This document shows positions 1-8,213 of a DNA stretch of 59,157 nt, one piece after another. The number at the start of each line of letters is the position of its first letter. Position 1 is the stretch's first letter. The DNA comes from Paracoccaceae bacterium. GTDB taxonomy: Bacteria > Pseudomonadota > Alphaproteobacteria > Rhodobacterales > Rhodobacteraceae. The DNA lies in NCBI GenBank assembly GCA_026419405.1, contig JANZZL010000132.1, positions 1 through 59,157 on the forward strand, given 5' to 3'. The notes beneath the pieces were generated by a model, which was not told the origin of the DNA, did no database searches, and saw only the letters and a list, made by a program, of their open reading frames with translations. The translations under genes and the position numbers were made by a program.

Positions 1-297
1 GCCGAAGATCAGCGCGATGACGAAGATGTTGTCCATCGCCAGCGTCTTCTCGACGACGAAGGCGGTCAGGTACTGGGCCGTTGCGGCGGTATCCATCTGC
101 CACCAGATGAAGCCTGCGAACGACAGGCCGAGCGCGACGTACCTCGCCGACATGCGCAGGCTCTCGGCCACCCCGATCTCGTGGTCGTCCCGGTGCAGGA
201 CGCCGAGATCGAAGGCCAGGAGCGCGACGACGAGCGTCAGGAACAGCAGCCACATCCACAGCGGCTTGCCGAGAACGGCGAGAAGGAGGAATTCCAT
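1..297 (-). CDS. TerC/Alx-family integral membrane protein (N-terminal part only)
   Basis: The reverse strand from the ATG at 297 runs open to the window edge and gives 99 residues. They begin MEFLLLAVLGKPLWMW, followed by a hydrophobic helix, then DLGVLHRDDHEIG and a stretch ending VEKTLAMDNIFVIALIFG. The FDLGVLHRD and EKTLAMDNIFV segments are hallmarks of the TerC/Alx family, multi-pass inner-membrane proteins linked to metal-ion (often Mn) export or tellurite resistance. The C-terminal two thirds lie outside the window. The gene diverges from ade. The ribosome binding site is weak, so the start rests mainly on the family N-terminus. The family is clear; the substrate cannot be deduced. Confidence 0.8.
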   Translation of the reverse strand, partial: MEFLLLAVLGKPLWMWLLFLTLVVALLAFDLGVLHRDDHEIGVAESLRMSARYVALGLSFAGFIWWQMDTAATAQYLTAFVVEKTLAMDNIFVIALIFG

Positions 298-386
298 GAA
301 GCGACCCCGCTGCGCCGGATGAGGGCCACGCGCGGCGGGACGTCGCCGGGCATGGGCATCGGGTCACCCCGATGCGGTCCGACATC

Positions 387-404
387 ACGACAGGCGCTTG
401 TCGT
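387..404. promoter_or_regulatory. Dyad-symmetric candidate operator between terC-like gene and ade
   Basis: The sequence ACGACAGGCGCTTGTCGT is an 18-bp inverted repeat: 6-bp arms ACGACA/TGTCGT match perfectly and the centre GCGC is also self-complementary, leaving one G/T mismatched pair. It lies in the 216-bp divergent intergenic region, about 110 bp upstream of ade and 90 bp upstream of the TerC-like start, where a shared regulator could act. The binding protein is unknown. The rest of the region shows no other clear element. Confidence 0.35.
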
Positions 405-513
405 CAGAGGGGCCCGGCCCGCAGGAGGGGCATATGGGGTGCCCCGGCGGAACGGCAAGCCCCCCGCCAGGCCGCCCCCTTGAAGGCCGCCGGGCGCGGT
501 GGCAGGATTCGGC

Positions 514-2328
514 ATGGAAACGCGATCCCCCCTCCGCCCCTGGGCCGATGCCGCCCCCCGCCTCGTTGCGGTCGCCGCCGGACGCGCCCCGGCCGACCTC
601 GTGATCCGCGGCGGCGCGGTCGTCTCGGTCCACTCCCGCGAGGTGCTCGAAGGCTGGCAGGTCGCCGTGGCCGAGGGGCGCTTTGCCTATGTCGGCCCCG
701 ACGCCTCGCACTGCATCGGCCCGCAGACCGAGGTGATCGAGGCGGGGGGCCAGTTCCTCGTCCCCGGCCTCTGCGACGGGCACATGCACATCGAATCCGG
801 CATGCTCACCCCGGCAGAGTTCGCGGCCGCCGTGATCCCGCACGGCACCACCACGATGTTCCACGACCCGCACGAGATCGCCAATGTCCTCGGCCTGCGC
901 GGGGTGCGGCTGATGCACGACGAGGCGCTCATGCAGCCGGTGAACATCTTCACCCAGATGCCCTCCTGCGCGCCCTCGGCGCCGGGGCTCGAGACCACGG
1001 GATTCGAGATCACCGAGGCCGACGTGGCCGAGGCCATGACCTGGCCCGGCATCATCGGCCTGGGCGAGATGATGAACTTCCCCGGCGTGGTGAACGGCAG
1101 CCCGCAGATGCTGGCCGAGATGGCCGCGACGATGCGGGCCGGCAGGACCGTGGGCGGGCACTACGCCAGCCCCGACCTCGGCCGGGCGTTCCATGCCTAT
1201 GCCGCGGGCGGCGCCGCCGACGACCACGAGGGCACGCGCGAGGCCGACGCGGTCGCCCGCGTCCGGCAGGGGATGCGGGCGATGCTGCGTCTCGGCAGCG
1301 CCTGGTACGACGTGGCGGCGCAGATCACCGCCGTCACCGCACGCGGCCTCGACCCGCGCGGCTTCATCCTGTGCACCGACGACTGCCATCCCGGCACACT
1401 GGTCGAAGAGGGCCACATGAACCGCGTGGTGCGCCACGCCATCGCCTGCGGCTGCGACCCGCTCGTGGCGCTGCAGATGGCCACGGTGAACACCGCCGCC
1501 CACTTCGGGCTGGAACGCGAGCTCGGCTCGATCGCGCCGGGTCGGCGGGCCGACGTGATCCTCACCTCCGACCTGCGCGCGCTCCCGGTCCACCGCGTCA
1601 TCGCGCGTGGCGTGACGGTGGCCGAGGAGGGGGTGCTCAAGGTCGCCTGCCCGCATCTCGACTGGCCGGCCGAGGTGCGCCGCACCGTCACCCTCGCCCG
1701 GCCGCTCGCCGCGCAGGACTTCGCGGTGGCCGCGCCCGCGGGCCGCAACCGGGTGAGGGTGAAGGTCATCGGCGTGGTCGAGAACCAGGCGCCGACGCGG
1801 GCGCTGACGGCCGAGCTCGCGGTCGCCGACGGCGTGGTGGAGCCGGACGAGGGCCAGGACGTGGCGCAGATCGCGCTCGTCGAACGCCACCGCGGCACGG
1901 GCGGCGTCACGAACGGCTTCGTCTCGGGCTTCGGCTACCGCGGCCGCATGGCGATGGCCTCGACCGTGGCGCACGACAGCCACCACATCATCGTCGTCGG
2001 CACCAGCCGGGCCGACATGGCCGCCGCCGTCAACCGGCTGGCGGAGATCGGTGGCGGCGTCACCGTCTGGAAGGACGGCGCCGAGATCGCCTGCGTGCCG
2101 CTGCCCATCGCCGGGCTCATGTCCGACCGGCCGGCGGCCGAGGTCGCCGCGGCGGCAAGCCGCATGGTCGCCGCGATGGCCGAGGTCGGCTGCAGGCTCA
2201 ACAACGCCTACATGCAGCATTCGCTGCTGGCGCTCGTGGTGATCCCCGAGCTCAGGATCTCCGACCTCGGCCTCGTCGACGTGACGCGGTTCGAGATCAC
2301 CGACCTCTTCGAGGACGAGACGGCATGA
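514..2328 (+). CDS. ade: Adenine deaminase
   Basis: This is an amidohydrolase-superfamily adenine deaminase (EC 3.5.4.2), which converts adenine to hypoxanthine and ammonia in the cytoplasm. The 604-residue protein has the typical N-terminal DLVIRGGAVVSVHSREV strand segment, the metal-binding DGHMHIESGM motif, the HDPHEIANV segment, and a C-terminal domain with GFVSGFGYRGRMAMAS. The start chosen is the ATG at 514, with AGGA six bases upstream; an in-frame GTG at 499 would add five residues. The stop overlaps the next start as ATGA, so the AMP nucleosidase is translationally coupled. Together the pair would degrade AMP to ribose-5-phosphate and hypoxanthine without adenosine deaminase. Confidence 0.92.
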   Translation: METRSPLRPWADAAPRLVAVAAGRAPADLVIRGGAVVSVHSREVLEGWQVAVAEGRFAYVGPDASHCIGPQTEVIEAGGQFLVPGLCDGHMHIESGMLTPAEFAAAVIPHGTTTMFHDPHEIANVLGLRGVRLMHDEALMQPVNIFTQMPSCAPSAPGLETTGFEITEADVAEAMTWPGIIGLGEMMNFPGVVNGSPQMLAEMAATMRAGRTVGGHYASPDLGRAFHAYAAGGAADDHEGTREADAVARVRQGMRAMLRLGSAWYDVAAQITAVTARGLDPRGFILCTDDCHPGTLVEEGHMNRVVRHAIACGCDPLVALQMATVNTAAHFGLERELGSIAPGRRADVILTSDLRALPVHRVIARGVTVAEEGVLKVACPHLDWPAEVRRTVTLARPLAAQDFAVAAPAGRNRVRVKVIGVVENQAPTRALTAELAVADGVVEPDEGQDVAQIALVERHRGTGGVTNGFVSGFGYRGRMAMASTVAHDSHHIIVVGTSRADMAAAVNRLAEIGGGVTVWKDGAEIACVPLPIAGLMSDRPAAEVAAAASRMVAAMAEVGCRLNNAYMQHSLLALVVIPELRISDLGLVDVTRFEITDLFEDETA

Positions 2329-3809
2329 CCGCCCCCGACCGCAACCTTCCCTTCCGCACGCCCGACCTGCCGCGGCCCGAGGCCTTCATGGATGCCGCCG
2401 CCGCCGTCGACCGGCTGACGGCGCTCTACGAGGCGGCGACGGGCTTCCTGCGCGAGCGCTTCGCCGAGACGCTGCGCAGCGGGCGCCCGCAGGCCCGCTT
2501 CCGCGCCTTCTACCCCGAGATCCGCTTCACCACGAATTCCTACGTCCAGGTGGACAGCCGGCTCAGCTTCGGCCACGTGGCGATGCCGGGCACCTACTCG
2601 ACCACGATCACCCGGCCCGACCTGTTCCGCGCCTACCTGACGCAGCAGATCGGCCTGCTGATCCAGAACCACGGCGTCCCGGTCGTGATCGGCCCCTCGA
2701 CGACGCCGATCCCGATCCACTTCGCCGGCCGCGGCGACGAGGGCCTCTCGGTGCCGCAGGAGGGCGTGCTCGACTTCCCGCTGCGCGACGTCTTCGACGT
2801 CCCCGACCTTGCCACCACGAACGACGACATCGTGAACGGCGTCCGCCTCGTCCACCCCGACGGTTCCATGCCGCTCGCCCCCTTCACCGCGCAGCGGGTG
2901 GACTACTCGCTCGCCCGCCTGTCGCACTACACCGCGACCGCGCCCGAGCACTTCCAGAACCACGTGCTCTTCACCAACTACCAGTTCTACGTCGAGGAAT
3001 TCGAGGCCTACGCCCGCAAGGCGCTGGGCGACGCGGAGTCGGGCTACACCTCCTTCGTCGGCCCCGGCAACGTCGAGATCACCACCCCCGACGGGCACCT
3101 GCCGCATCCGGCCAAGATGCCGCAGATGCCCTCCTACCACCTCAAGCGCGCGGGCGGGCAGGGGATCACGCTCGTCAACATCGGCGTCGGCCCGTCGAAC
3201 GCCAAGACCGCGACCGACCACATCGCGGTGCTCCGCCCGCATGCCTGGCTGATGGTCGGGCACTGCGCGGGCCTCAGGAACTCCCAGTCGCTCGGCGACT
3301 TCGTGCTGGCGCATGCCTACCTGCGCGAGGACCACGTGCTCGACGACGACCTGCCCGTCTGGGTGCCGATCCCGGCGCTGGCCGAGATCCAGATCGCGCT
3401 CGAACGCGCGGTGGCCGAGGTCACCCAGCTCGACGGCTACGACCTCAAGCGCATCATGCGCACCGGCACCGTCGCCACGATCGACAACCGCAACTGGGAG
3501 CTGCGCGACCAGTCCGGCCCGGTGCAGCGGCTGAGCCAGAGCCGCGCCATCGCGCTCGACATGGAAAGCGCCACCATCGCGGCCAACGGCTTCCGCTTCC
3601 GCGTGCCCTACGGCACGCTGCTCTGCGTCTCCGACAAGCCGCTGCACGGCGAGCTGAAGCTTCCCGGCATGGCGACCGAGTTCTACAAGACCCAGGTCAC
3701 GCGCCACCTGCTGATCGGCATCCGCGCGATGGAGCGGCTGCGCGAGATGCCGCTCGAGCGCATCCACAGCCGCAAGCTGCGCAGCTTCGAGGAAACCGCC
3801 TTCCTCTGA
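2325..3809 (+). CDS. amn: AMP nucleosidase
   Basis: AMP nucleosidase (EC 3.2.2.4) hydrolyses AMP to adenine and ribose 5-phosphate. The 494-residue protein matches the family length, with the N-terminal Amn-specific domain (FRAFYPEIRFTTNSYVQVD) followed by the phosphorylase-like catalytic domain: the PSNAKTATDHIAVLRP segment, GHCAGLRNSQSLGDFV, and the late ALDMESATIAANG motif that positions the nucleoside. The start at 2325 overlaps the ade stop by four bases, so the two are one operon and adenine passes straight to the deaminase. No regulatory element is visible between them. A 135-bp gap with a palindrome separates it from the HU gene. Confidence 0.93.
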   Translation: MTAPDRNLPFRTPDLPRPEAFMDAAAAVDRLTALYEAATGFLRERFAETLRSGRPQARFRAFYPEIRFTTNSYVQVDSRLSFGHVAMPGTYSTTITRPDLFRAYLTQQIGLLIQNHGVPVVIGPSTTPIPIHFAGRGDEGLSVPQEGVLDFPLRDVFDVPDLATTNDDIVNGVRLVHPDGSMPLAPFTAQRVDYSLARLSHYTATAPEHFQNHVLFTNYQFYVEEFEAYARKALGDAESGYTSFVGPGNVEITTPDGHLPHPAKMPQMPSYHLKRAGGQGITLVNIGVGPSNAKTATDHIAVLRPHAWLMVGHCAGLRNSQSLGDFVLAHAYLREDHVLDDDLPVWVPIPALAEIQIALERAVAEVTQLDGYDLKRIMRTGTVATIDNRNWELRDQSGPVQRLSQSRAIALDMESATIAANGFRFRVPYGTLLCVSDKPLHGELKLPGMATEFYKTQVTRHLLIGIRAMERLREMPLERIHSRKLRSFEETAFL

Positions 3810-3858
3810 TCGGGGGGCCGGCGGAAACCCGCAAAATGCAGGAAAAGAAGGGCGATCG

Positions 3859-3876
3859 GCACACAATGTGTTGTGC
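3859..3876. promoter_or_regulatory. Imperfect palindrome upstream of HU gene
   Basis: GCACACAATGTGTTGTGC has perfect outer arms GCACA/TGTGC and an alternative inner pairing CACAA/TTGTG. It lies about 70-85 bp upstream of the HU start in an AT-richer pocket of the 135-bp intergenic region, a plausible operator or promoter-proximal site. No family can be assigned from the sequence alone. Confidence 0.35.
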
Positions 3877-3944
3877 CCCTCCCCCATATTCCGGTAAAGG
3901 AGGGCGACGAGCCCCACTCAGAGGGCGATACGAGGAGACCAGGA

Positions 3945-4235
3945 ATGGCCAACAAACCGATGACGAAGGCCCAGCTCGTGGCCGCGATGGCGGACAGGAT
4001 GGGCAGCGACAAGAAGACCGCCGGCGCCGCGATCGACGCGCTGAGCGAGATCATCACCCACGAGGTTTCCCGCGGCGGCTCCGTCACCATCCCGAACGTC
4101 GGCAAGGTGACCTGCCGCGCCCGCCCGGCCCGCACCGTCCGCAACCCGGCGACCGGCGAGGAGATCAAGAAGCCTGCCGACAAGGTCGTGAAGATCTCGG
4201 TCGCCAAGGCCCTGAAGGACAGCGTGAACAGCTGA
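3945..4235 (+). CDS. hup: HU-family DNA-binding protein
   Basis: This is a 96-residue histone-like protein that bends and compacts DNA in the nucleoid. It starts [20 protein letters not shown] and has the HU/IHF core: helix pair, beta-saddle [31 protein letters not shown] and the arm ending in [17 protein letters not shown]. The RNPATGEEI arm tip carries the conserved proline that intercalates into DNA. The ATG at 3945 follows GAGGAGACCAGGA. It is a single-gene unit flanked by an upstream palindrome and a downstream UUCG hairpin terminator. HU rather than IHF-alpha/beta is favoured by length and lack of IHF-specific extensions. Confidence 0.92.
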   Translation: MANKPMTKAQLVAAMADRMGSDKKTAGAAIDALSEIITHEVSRGGSVTIPNVGKVTCRARPARTVRNPATGEEIKKPADKVVKISVAKALKDSVNS

Positions 4236-4260
4236 CCGCCCGCGCAGGCGGCACGGGCCG

Positions 4261-4280
4261 GGGCCGCCTTCGGGCGGCCC
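4261..4280 (+). terminator. Intrinsic terminator after HU gene
   Basis: An 8-bp perfect GC stem (GGGCCGCC/GGCGGCCC) closes a TTCG tetraloop, 25 bases after the hup stop, followed by TTGGCTTT. The stable UUCG loop is typical of terminators; the U-tract is weak, as is usual in this GC-rich genome. Confidence 0.75.
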
Positions 4281-4353
4281 TTGGCTTTCCGGCCGCCCCC
4301 GGCGCGCCCGGCAGGCGCTTGAGCGCCGCCGCGTTTGCCCCTATGCGGGGCGG

Positions 4354-5454
4354 ATGAGTTTCAACACCTTCGGCCACCTCTTCCGCGTCACCACCTGGGG
4401 CGAGAGCCACGGCCCGGCGCTCGGCTGCACCGTCGATGGCTGCCCGCCGGGCGTGGCCCTCTCCGAGGCCGACATCCAGCCCTGGCTCGACCGCCGCAGG
4501 CCCGGCCAGTCGCGCTTCACCACCCAGCGGCGCGAGGAGGACCGCGTCGAGATCCTCTCGGGCGTCTACGAGGGGCTGACGACCGGCACGCCGATCCAGC
4601 TGATGATCCGCAACACCGACCAGCGGTCGAAGGACTATTCCGACATCGCGGCGAAGTTCCGCCCCGGCCACGCCGACATCACCTATCACCTGAAGTACGG
4701 CCTGCGCGACCCGCGCGGCGGCGGGCGTTCCTCGGCGCGCGAGACGGCGGCGCGGGTGGCCGCAGGCGGCGTGGCGCGCGCCGTGCTCGCCCGGCTCGCG
4801 CCCGGCCTCTCGATCACCGGCTACATGGTGCAGATGGGCGCCCATGCGGCCGACCGCGCCCGCTTCGACATGGCCGAGGTCGAGCGCAACCCCTTCTGGT
4901 GCCCCGACGCGGCGGCGGCGCAGCTCTGGGCCGGCTATCTCGACGAGCTGCGCAGGTCCGGCAATTCGGTCGGCGCGGTGATCGAGGTCGTGGCGCGTGG
5001 CGTGCCCCCCGGCCTCGGCGCGCCGGTCTATGCCAAGCTCGATGCCGACCTCGCCGCGGCGATGATGTCGATCAACGCGGTCAAGGGCGTCGAGATCGGC
5101 GCCGGCATGGCCGCAGCGGCGCTGACCGGCACCGAGAACGCCGACGAGATCGCCATGGGCCCCGATGGGCCGGTGTTCGGCTCGAACCACGCCGGCGGGA
5201 TCCTCGGCGGCATCTCCACCGGGCAGGACGTGGTGGTGCGCTTCGCGGTCAAGCCCACGTCCTCGATCCTGACCCCGCGCCGCACCGTCACGGTCGCGGG
5301 CGAGGCGACCGAGATCGTGACGAAGGGCCGCCACGACCCCTGCGTGGGCATCCGCGCCGTGCCGGTGGGCGAGGCGATGATGGCCTGCGTGCTGCTCGAC
5401 CACCTGCTGCTCGACCGCGCCCAGACCGGCGGGGTGCGCGGGCGCATCGGCTAG
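4354..5454 (+). CDS. aroC: Chorismate synthase
   Basis: Chorismate synthase (EC 4.2.3.5) performs the last common shikimate step, 5-enolpyruvylshikimate-3-phosphate to chorismate, with reduced FMN. The 366-residue protein shows the N-terminal signature GESHGPALG, the [15 protein letters not shown] and [25 protein letters not shown] motifs, and the C-terminal [17 protein letters not shown]. The start [20 protein letters not shown] is the normal family N-terminus. It is monocistronic. Its stop shares the self-complementary CTAG with the stop of the convergent HEPN-like gene, so no terminator fits between them. Confidence 0.96.
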   Translation: MSFNTFGHLFRVTTWGESHGPALGCTVDGCPPGVALSEADIQPWLDRRRPGQSRFTTQRREEDRVEILSGVYEGLTTGTPIQLMIRNTDQRSKDYSDIAAKFRPGHADITYHLKYGLRDPRGGGRSSARETAARVAAGGVARAVLARLAPGLSITGYMVQMGAHAADRARFDMAEVERNPFWCPDAAAAQLWAGYLDELRRSGNSVGAVIEVVARGVPPGLGAPVYAKLDADLAAAMMSINAVKGVEIGAGMAAAALTGTENADEIAMGPDGPVFGSNHAGGILGGISTGQDVVVRFAVKPTSSILTPRRTVTVAGEATEIVTKGRHDPCVGIRAVPVGEAMMACVLLDHLLLDRAQTGGVRGRIG

Positions 5455-5912
5455 CGCGTCTTCAGCGTGACAAAGACCGCGAAGGCGCGCCGGTCCTTCG
5501 CGGGCACCTTCTGCACATTGCGGATCGCCTGTTCGACCTTGCTGATCAGCACCTGCACTTCGCTTCGCGTGAACTTGCAGGCCGGGTCGTAATCGGCCTT
5601 GTGGCGCTCCTCCTGCGCCTCGACGAACTGCGCCGCGAAGTCCTGGATCGCCCCTGGGAAGGCGGTGATCTTCCCGTTCTTGCACTGGCCCTTGGCGAAG
5701 CCGTGATCGACGGCCCGGCAGGCCTGGCACCACGCCGGCTTCGAGCGGTCCGCCTGCGCGCCGCCCACGATCATGTCGGCGGCATTGCGGCACATCGCGT
5801 GGAAGATCGCGTAGTAGGCGGTGCTCACCGCGCGCCTGAGGTCGGCCTGCCGGGGCCTGCTGCGTCCGCCCGCCAGGCGACGTGCCGTCGATATCAGGTC
5901 AGGCGGCTTCAG
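5451..5912 (-). CDS. HEPN-domain-like protein, probable CTG start
   Basis: The conserved core reads [17 protein letters not shown], then a cysteine-bearing middle ([11 protein letters not shown]) and a final helix with [19 protein letters not shown], which I recognise as a HEPN-type helical protein. HEPN proteins are often RNase toxins, but here the position of the usual catalytic Arg before the AYYA...FH segment is Thr, so nuclease activity is doubtful. The first canonical start (GTG at 5828) falls inside the conserved helix. Upstream the frame stays open and reads [15 protein letters not shown] directly after a CTG at 5912, which overlaps the TGA of the preceding gene as CTGA and follows GAGG. 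I therefore prefer CTG, giving 153 residues. Confidence 0.6.
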   Translation of the reverse strand: MKPPDLISTARRLAGGRSRPRQADLRRAVSTAYYAIFHAMCRNAADMIVGGAQADRSKPAWCQACRAVDHGFAKGQCKNGKITAFPGAIQDFAAQFVEAQEERHKADYDPACKFTRSEVQVLISKVEQAIRNVQKVPAKDRRAFAVFVTLKTR

Positions 5913-6190
5913 GCGGCCTCGCCGGCTTCGCTGGTCGAGATGAAGCGCGTATAGGGAAAGCGATGCTCTCCCATCCCGGAAAGTCGGGACCGGAGGCGAC
6001 GGGTCAGTCCGGTCAGCTTCGAGACCTCGAGGTCGCGGGGCTCGCCATCGAACCTGATGGTGACGAACAGCGAGGCGTCCCCGTCGTGATCCTCGCCCTC
6101 CTCGACCTCGACACGCCTGATCCGCGAAGCTGGAAGCTCTTGCCTGACCACTTCTTCCAGCGCGTCGCGGATTTCATCCGAAGCTCTCAT
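5909..6190 (-). CDS. Small conserved protein upstream of the HEPN-like gene
   Basis: This 93-residue protein starts MRASDEIRDALEEVVRQEL, then has an acidic segment (VEVEEGEDHDGDASLFVTI), a FDGEPRDLE strand and a helix LTGLTRRLRSRL, ending [16 protein letters not shown]. The pattern is a compact alpha/beta fold without signal peptide or membrane segment. I do not recognise a named function. It lies immediately upstream of and overlaps the HEPN-like gene by 4 bases, so the two are almost certainly co-translated and may form a complex, as toxin/antitoxin or HEPN/partner pairs do; that role is inference. The start at 6190 is preferred over a longer frame beginning at 6331 whose extra N-terminus looks like noncoding translation. 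Confidence 0.65.
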   Translation of the reverse strand: MRASDEIRDALEEVVRQELPASRIRRVEVEEGEDHDGDASLFVTIRFDGEPRDLEVSKLTGLTRRLRSRLSGMGEHRFPYTRFISTSEAGEAA

Positions 6191-6317
6191 GGAATGGCCT
6201 CCCTGCACGGCAGCCTGCCCCAGGAGATGGACATGCGGCAACCGGATTGCCACTTCGCGTATCCGGGGCGCGTTGCGGTCGTTCCGCGGGGCTGTTCCCC
6301 GGCCGGGCGCCCGGCCC

Positions 6318-7070
6318 TCAGAAGAGCGCATCCCAGATCAGCTTCGCCCCGGTGATCGTCAGCAGCACGTAGGTGATGCCGAAGAAGGCGCGTTCCGAGA
6401 GCGCGCGGTGCGCCACCACGCCCGCCCAGGCCCCCGCCAGCGCGAAGGGGGCGAGGAGCAGGCCGGCAAGCAGCGTCTCTCCGGTGAAGAAGCCCAGCGC
6501 CGCGTAGGGCAGCGTTTTGGCCAGGTTGATGACCGTGAAGGCCAGCACCGTCGTCGCCTGGAACGGCGTCTTGGCCAGCCCCCGCGCCAGCAGGTAGATC
6601 GCCGCGGGCGGCCCGCCGGCGTGGCTCACGAAGCTCGTGAAGCCCGAGGCGAGCCCGGCGGCGATCCCCGCCGCGGGGCCGAGCGGCCGGTCCTCGACCA
6701 CGATCCAGCCCCGCGCCCGCGCGATCTGCCAGAGGACGAAGCCGAGCGCGATCGCCCCGATCAGGAAGCGGAACAGGTCGGGGTCGGCCACCGAGAACAG
6801 CGCCGCCCCGAGCGCCACCCCCGGCAGGCCCGACAGGATCAGGAACCGCGCCGAGGGCCAGTCCCACTGCCGCCAGTAGGGCCTGAGCGTGGCCAGATCG
6901 ACCAGCATCAGCAGGGGCAGCATCAGCCCGATGGCCTCGGCCGGCTCCAGGATCAGCGCCAGCAGCGGAGTGGCGGCGAAGGCCGCGCCCGAGGCGAAGC
7001 CGCCCTTCGAGATCCCGGCGAAGACCACCGCCGGTATGGCAAGGGCGAAGAACTGGGCATCCATGACCAT
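6318..7070 (-). CDS. TauE/SafE-family anion permease
   Basis: The 250-residue protein has about eight hydrophobic helices and the family hallmarks: an N-terminal VFAGISKGGFASGAAF motif and a second-half repeat AGLASGFTSFVSHAGGPPAAIYLL, both typical of the TauE/SafE sulfite/organosulfonate exporter family (formerly DUF81). It is an inner-membrane transporter, probably for small anions; the substrate is not deducible. The ATG at 7070 (MVMDAQ) or 7064 (MDAQ) could start it. It stands alone, divergent from mdh. A second family member lies at 35491-36261. Confidence 0.85.
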   Translation of the reverse strand: MVMDAQFFALAIPAVVFAGISKGGFASGAAFAATPLLALILEPAEAIGLMLPLLMLVDLATLRPYWRQWDWPSARFLILSGLPGVALGAALFSVADPDLFRFLIGAIALGFVLWQIARARGWIVVEDRPLGPAAGIAAGLASGFTSFVSHAGGPPAAIYLLARGLAKTPFQATTVLAFTVINLAKTLPYAALGFFTGETLLAGLLLAPFALAGAWAGVVAHRALSERAFFGITYVLLTITGAKLIWDALF

Positions 7071-7146
7071 GGCACAAGGCTTAGCCCGCCGCCCGCCCCC
7101 GCGCCAGACACCCCCGGACCTTGATCCGACCGCCCCTTCGCTCTAG

Positions 7147-8151
<1,005 letters not shown>

Positions 8152-8165
8152 GCCGGGCGCCGGTC

Positions 8166-8190
8166 GGGGGCGGCGGCCCGGCCCGCCCCC
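8166..8190. terminator. Bidirectional hairpin between mdh and the convergent glycosyltransferase
   Basis: An 8-bp perfect stem GGGGGCGG/CCGCCCCC with a 9-base loop sits 14 bases after the mdh stop and 23 bases from the convergent gene's stop. It overlaps a second possible pairing, GCCGGGC (8152-8158) with GCCCGGC (8176-8182). Without a U-tract it is only a likely terminator, but its place between two converging genes supports the role. Confidence 0.5.
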
Positions 8191-8213
8191 ACCGGCCCCC
8201 CCCTGCACGGCCG

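Noticed and set aside
434-604. ATG at 434 with a strong AGGAGG in front, giving a 56-codon frame overlapping ade
   Set aside because: The product is Pro/Arg-rich without resemblance to a protein and overlaps the well-fixed ade start; possibly only a decoy, so not annotated.
372-2324. Long forward open frame running from 372 into the AMP nucleosidase
   Set aside because: The first 650 residues are an Arg/Pro/Gly-rich translation of the ade gene in another frame; only the part from ATG 2325 is real.
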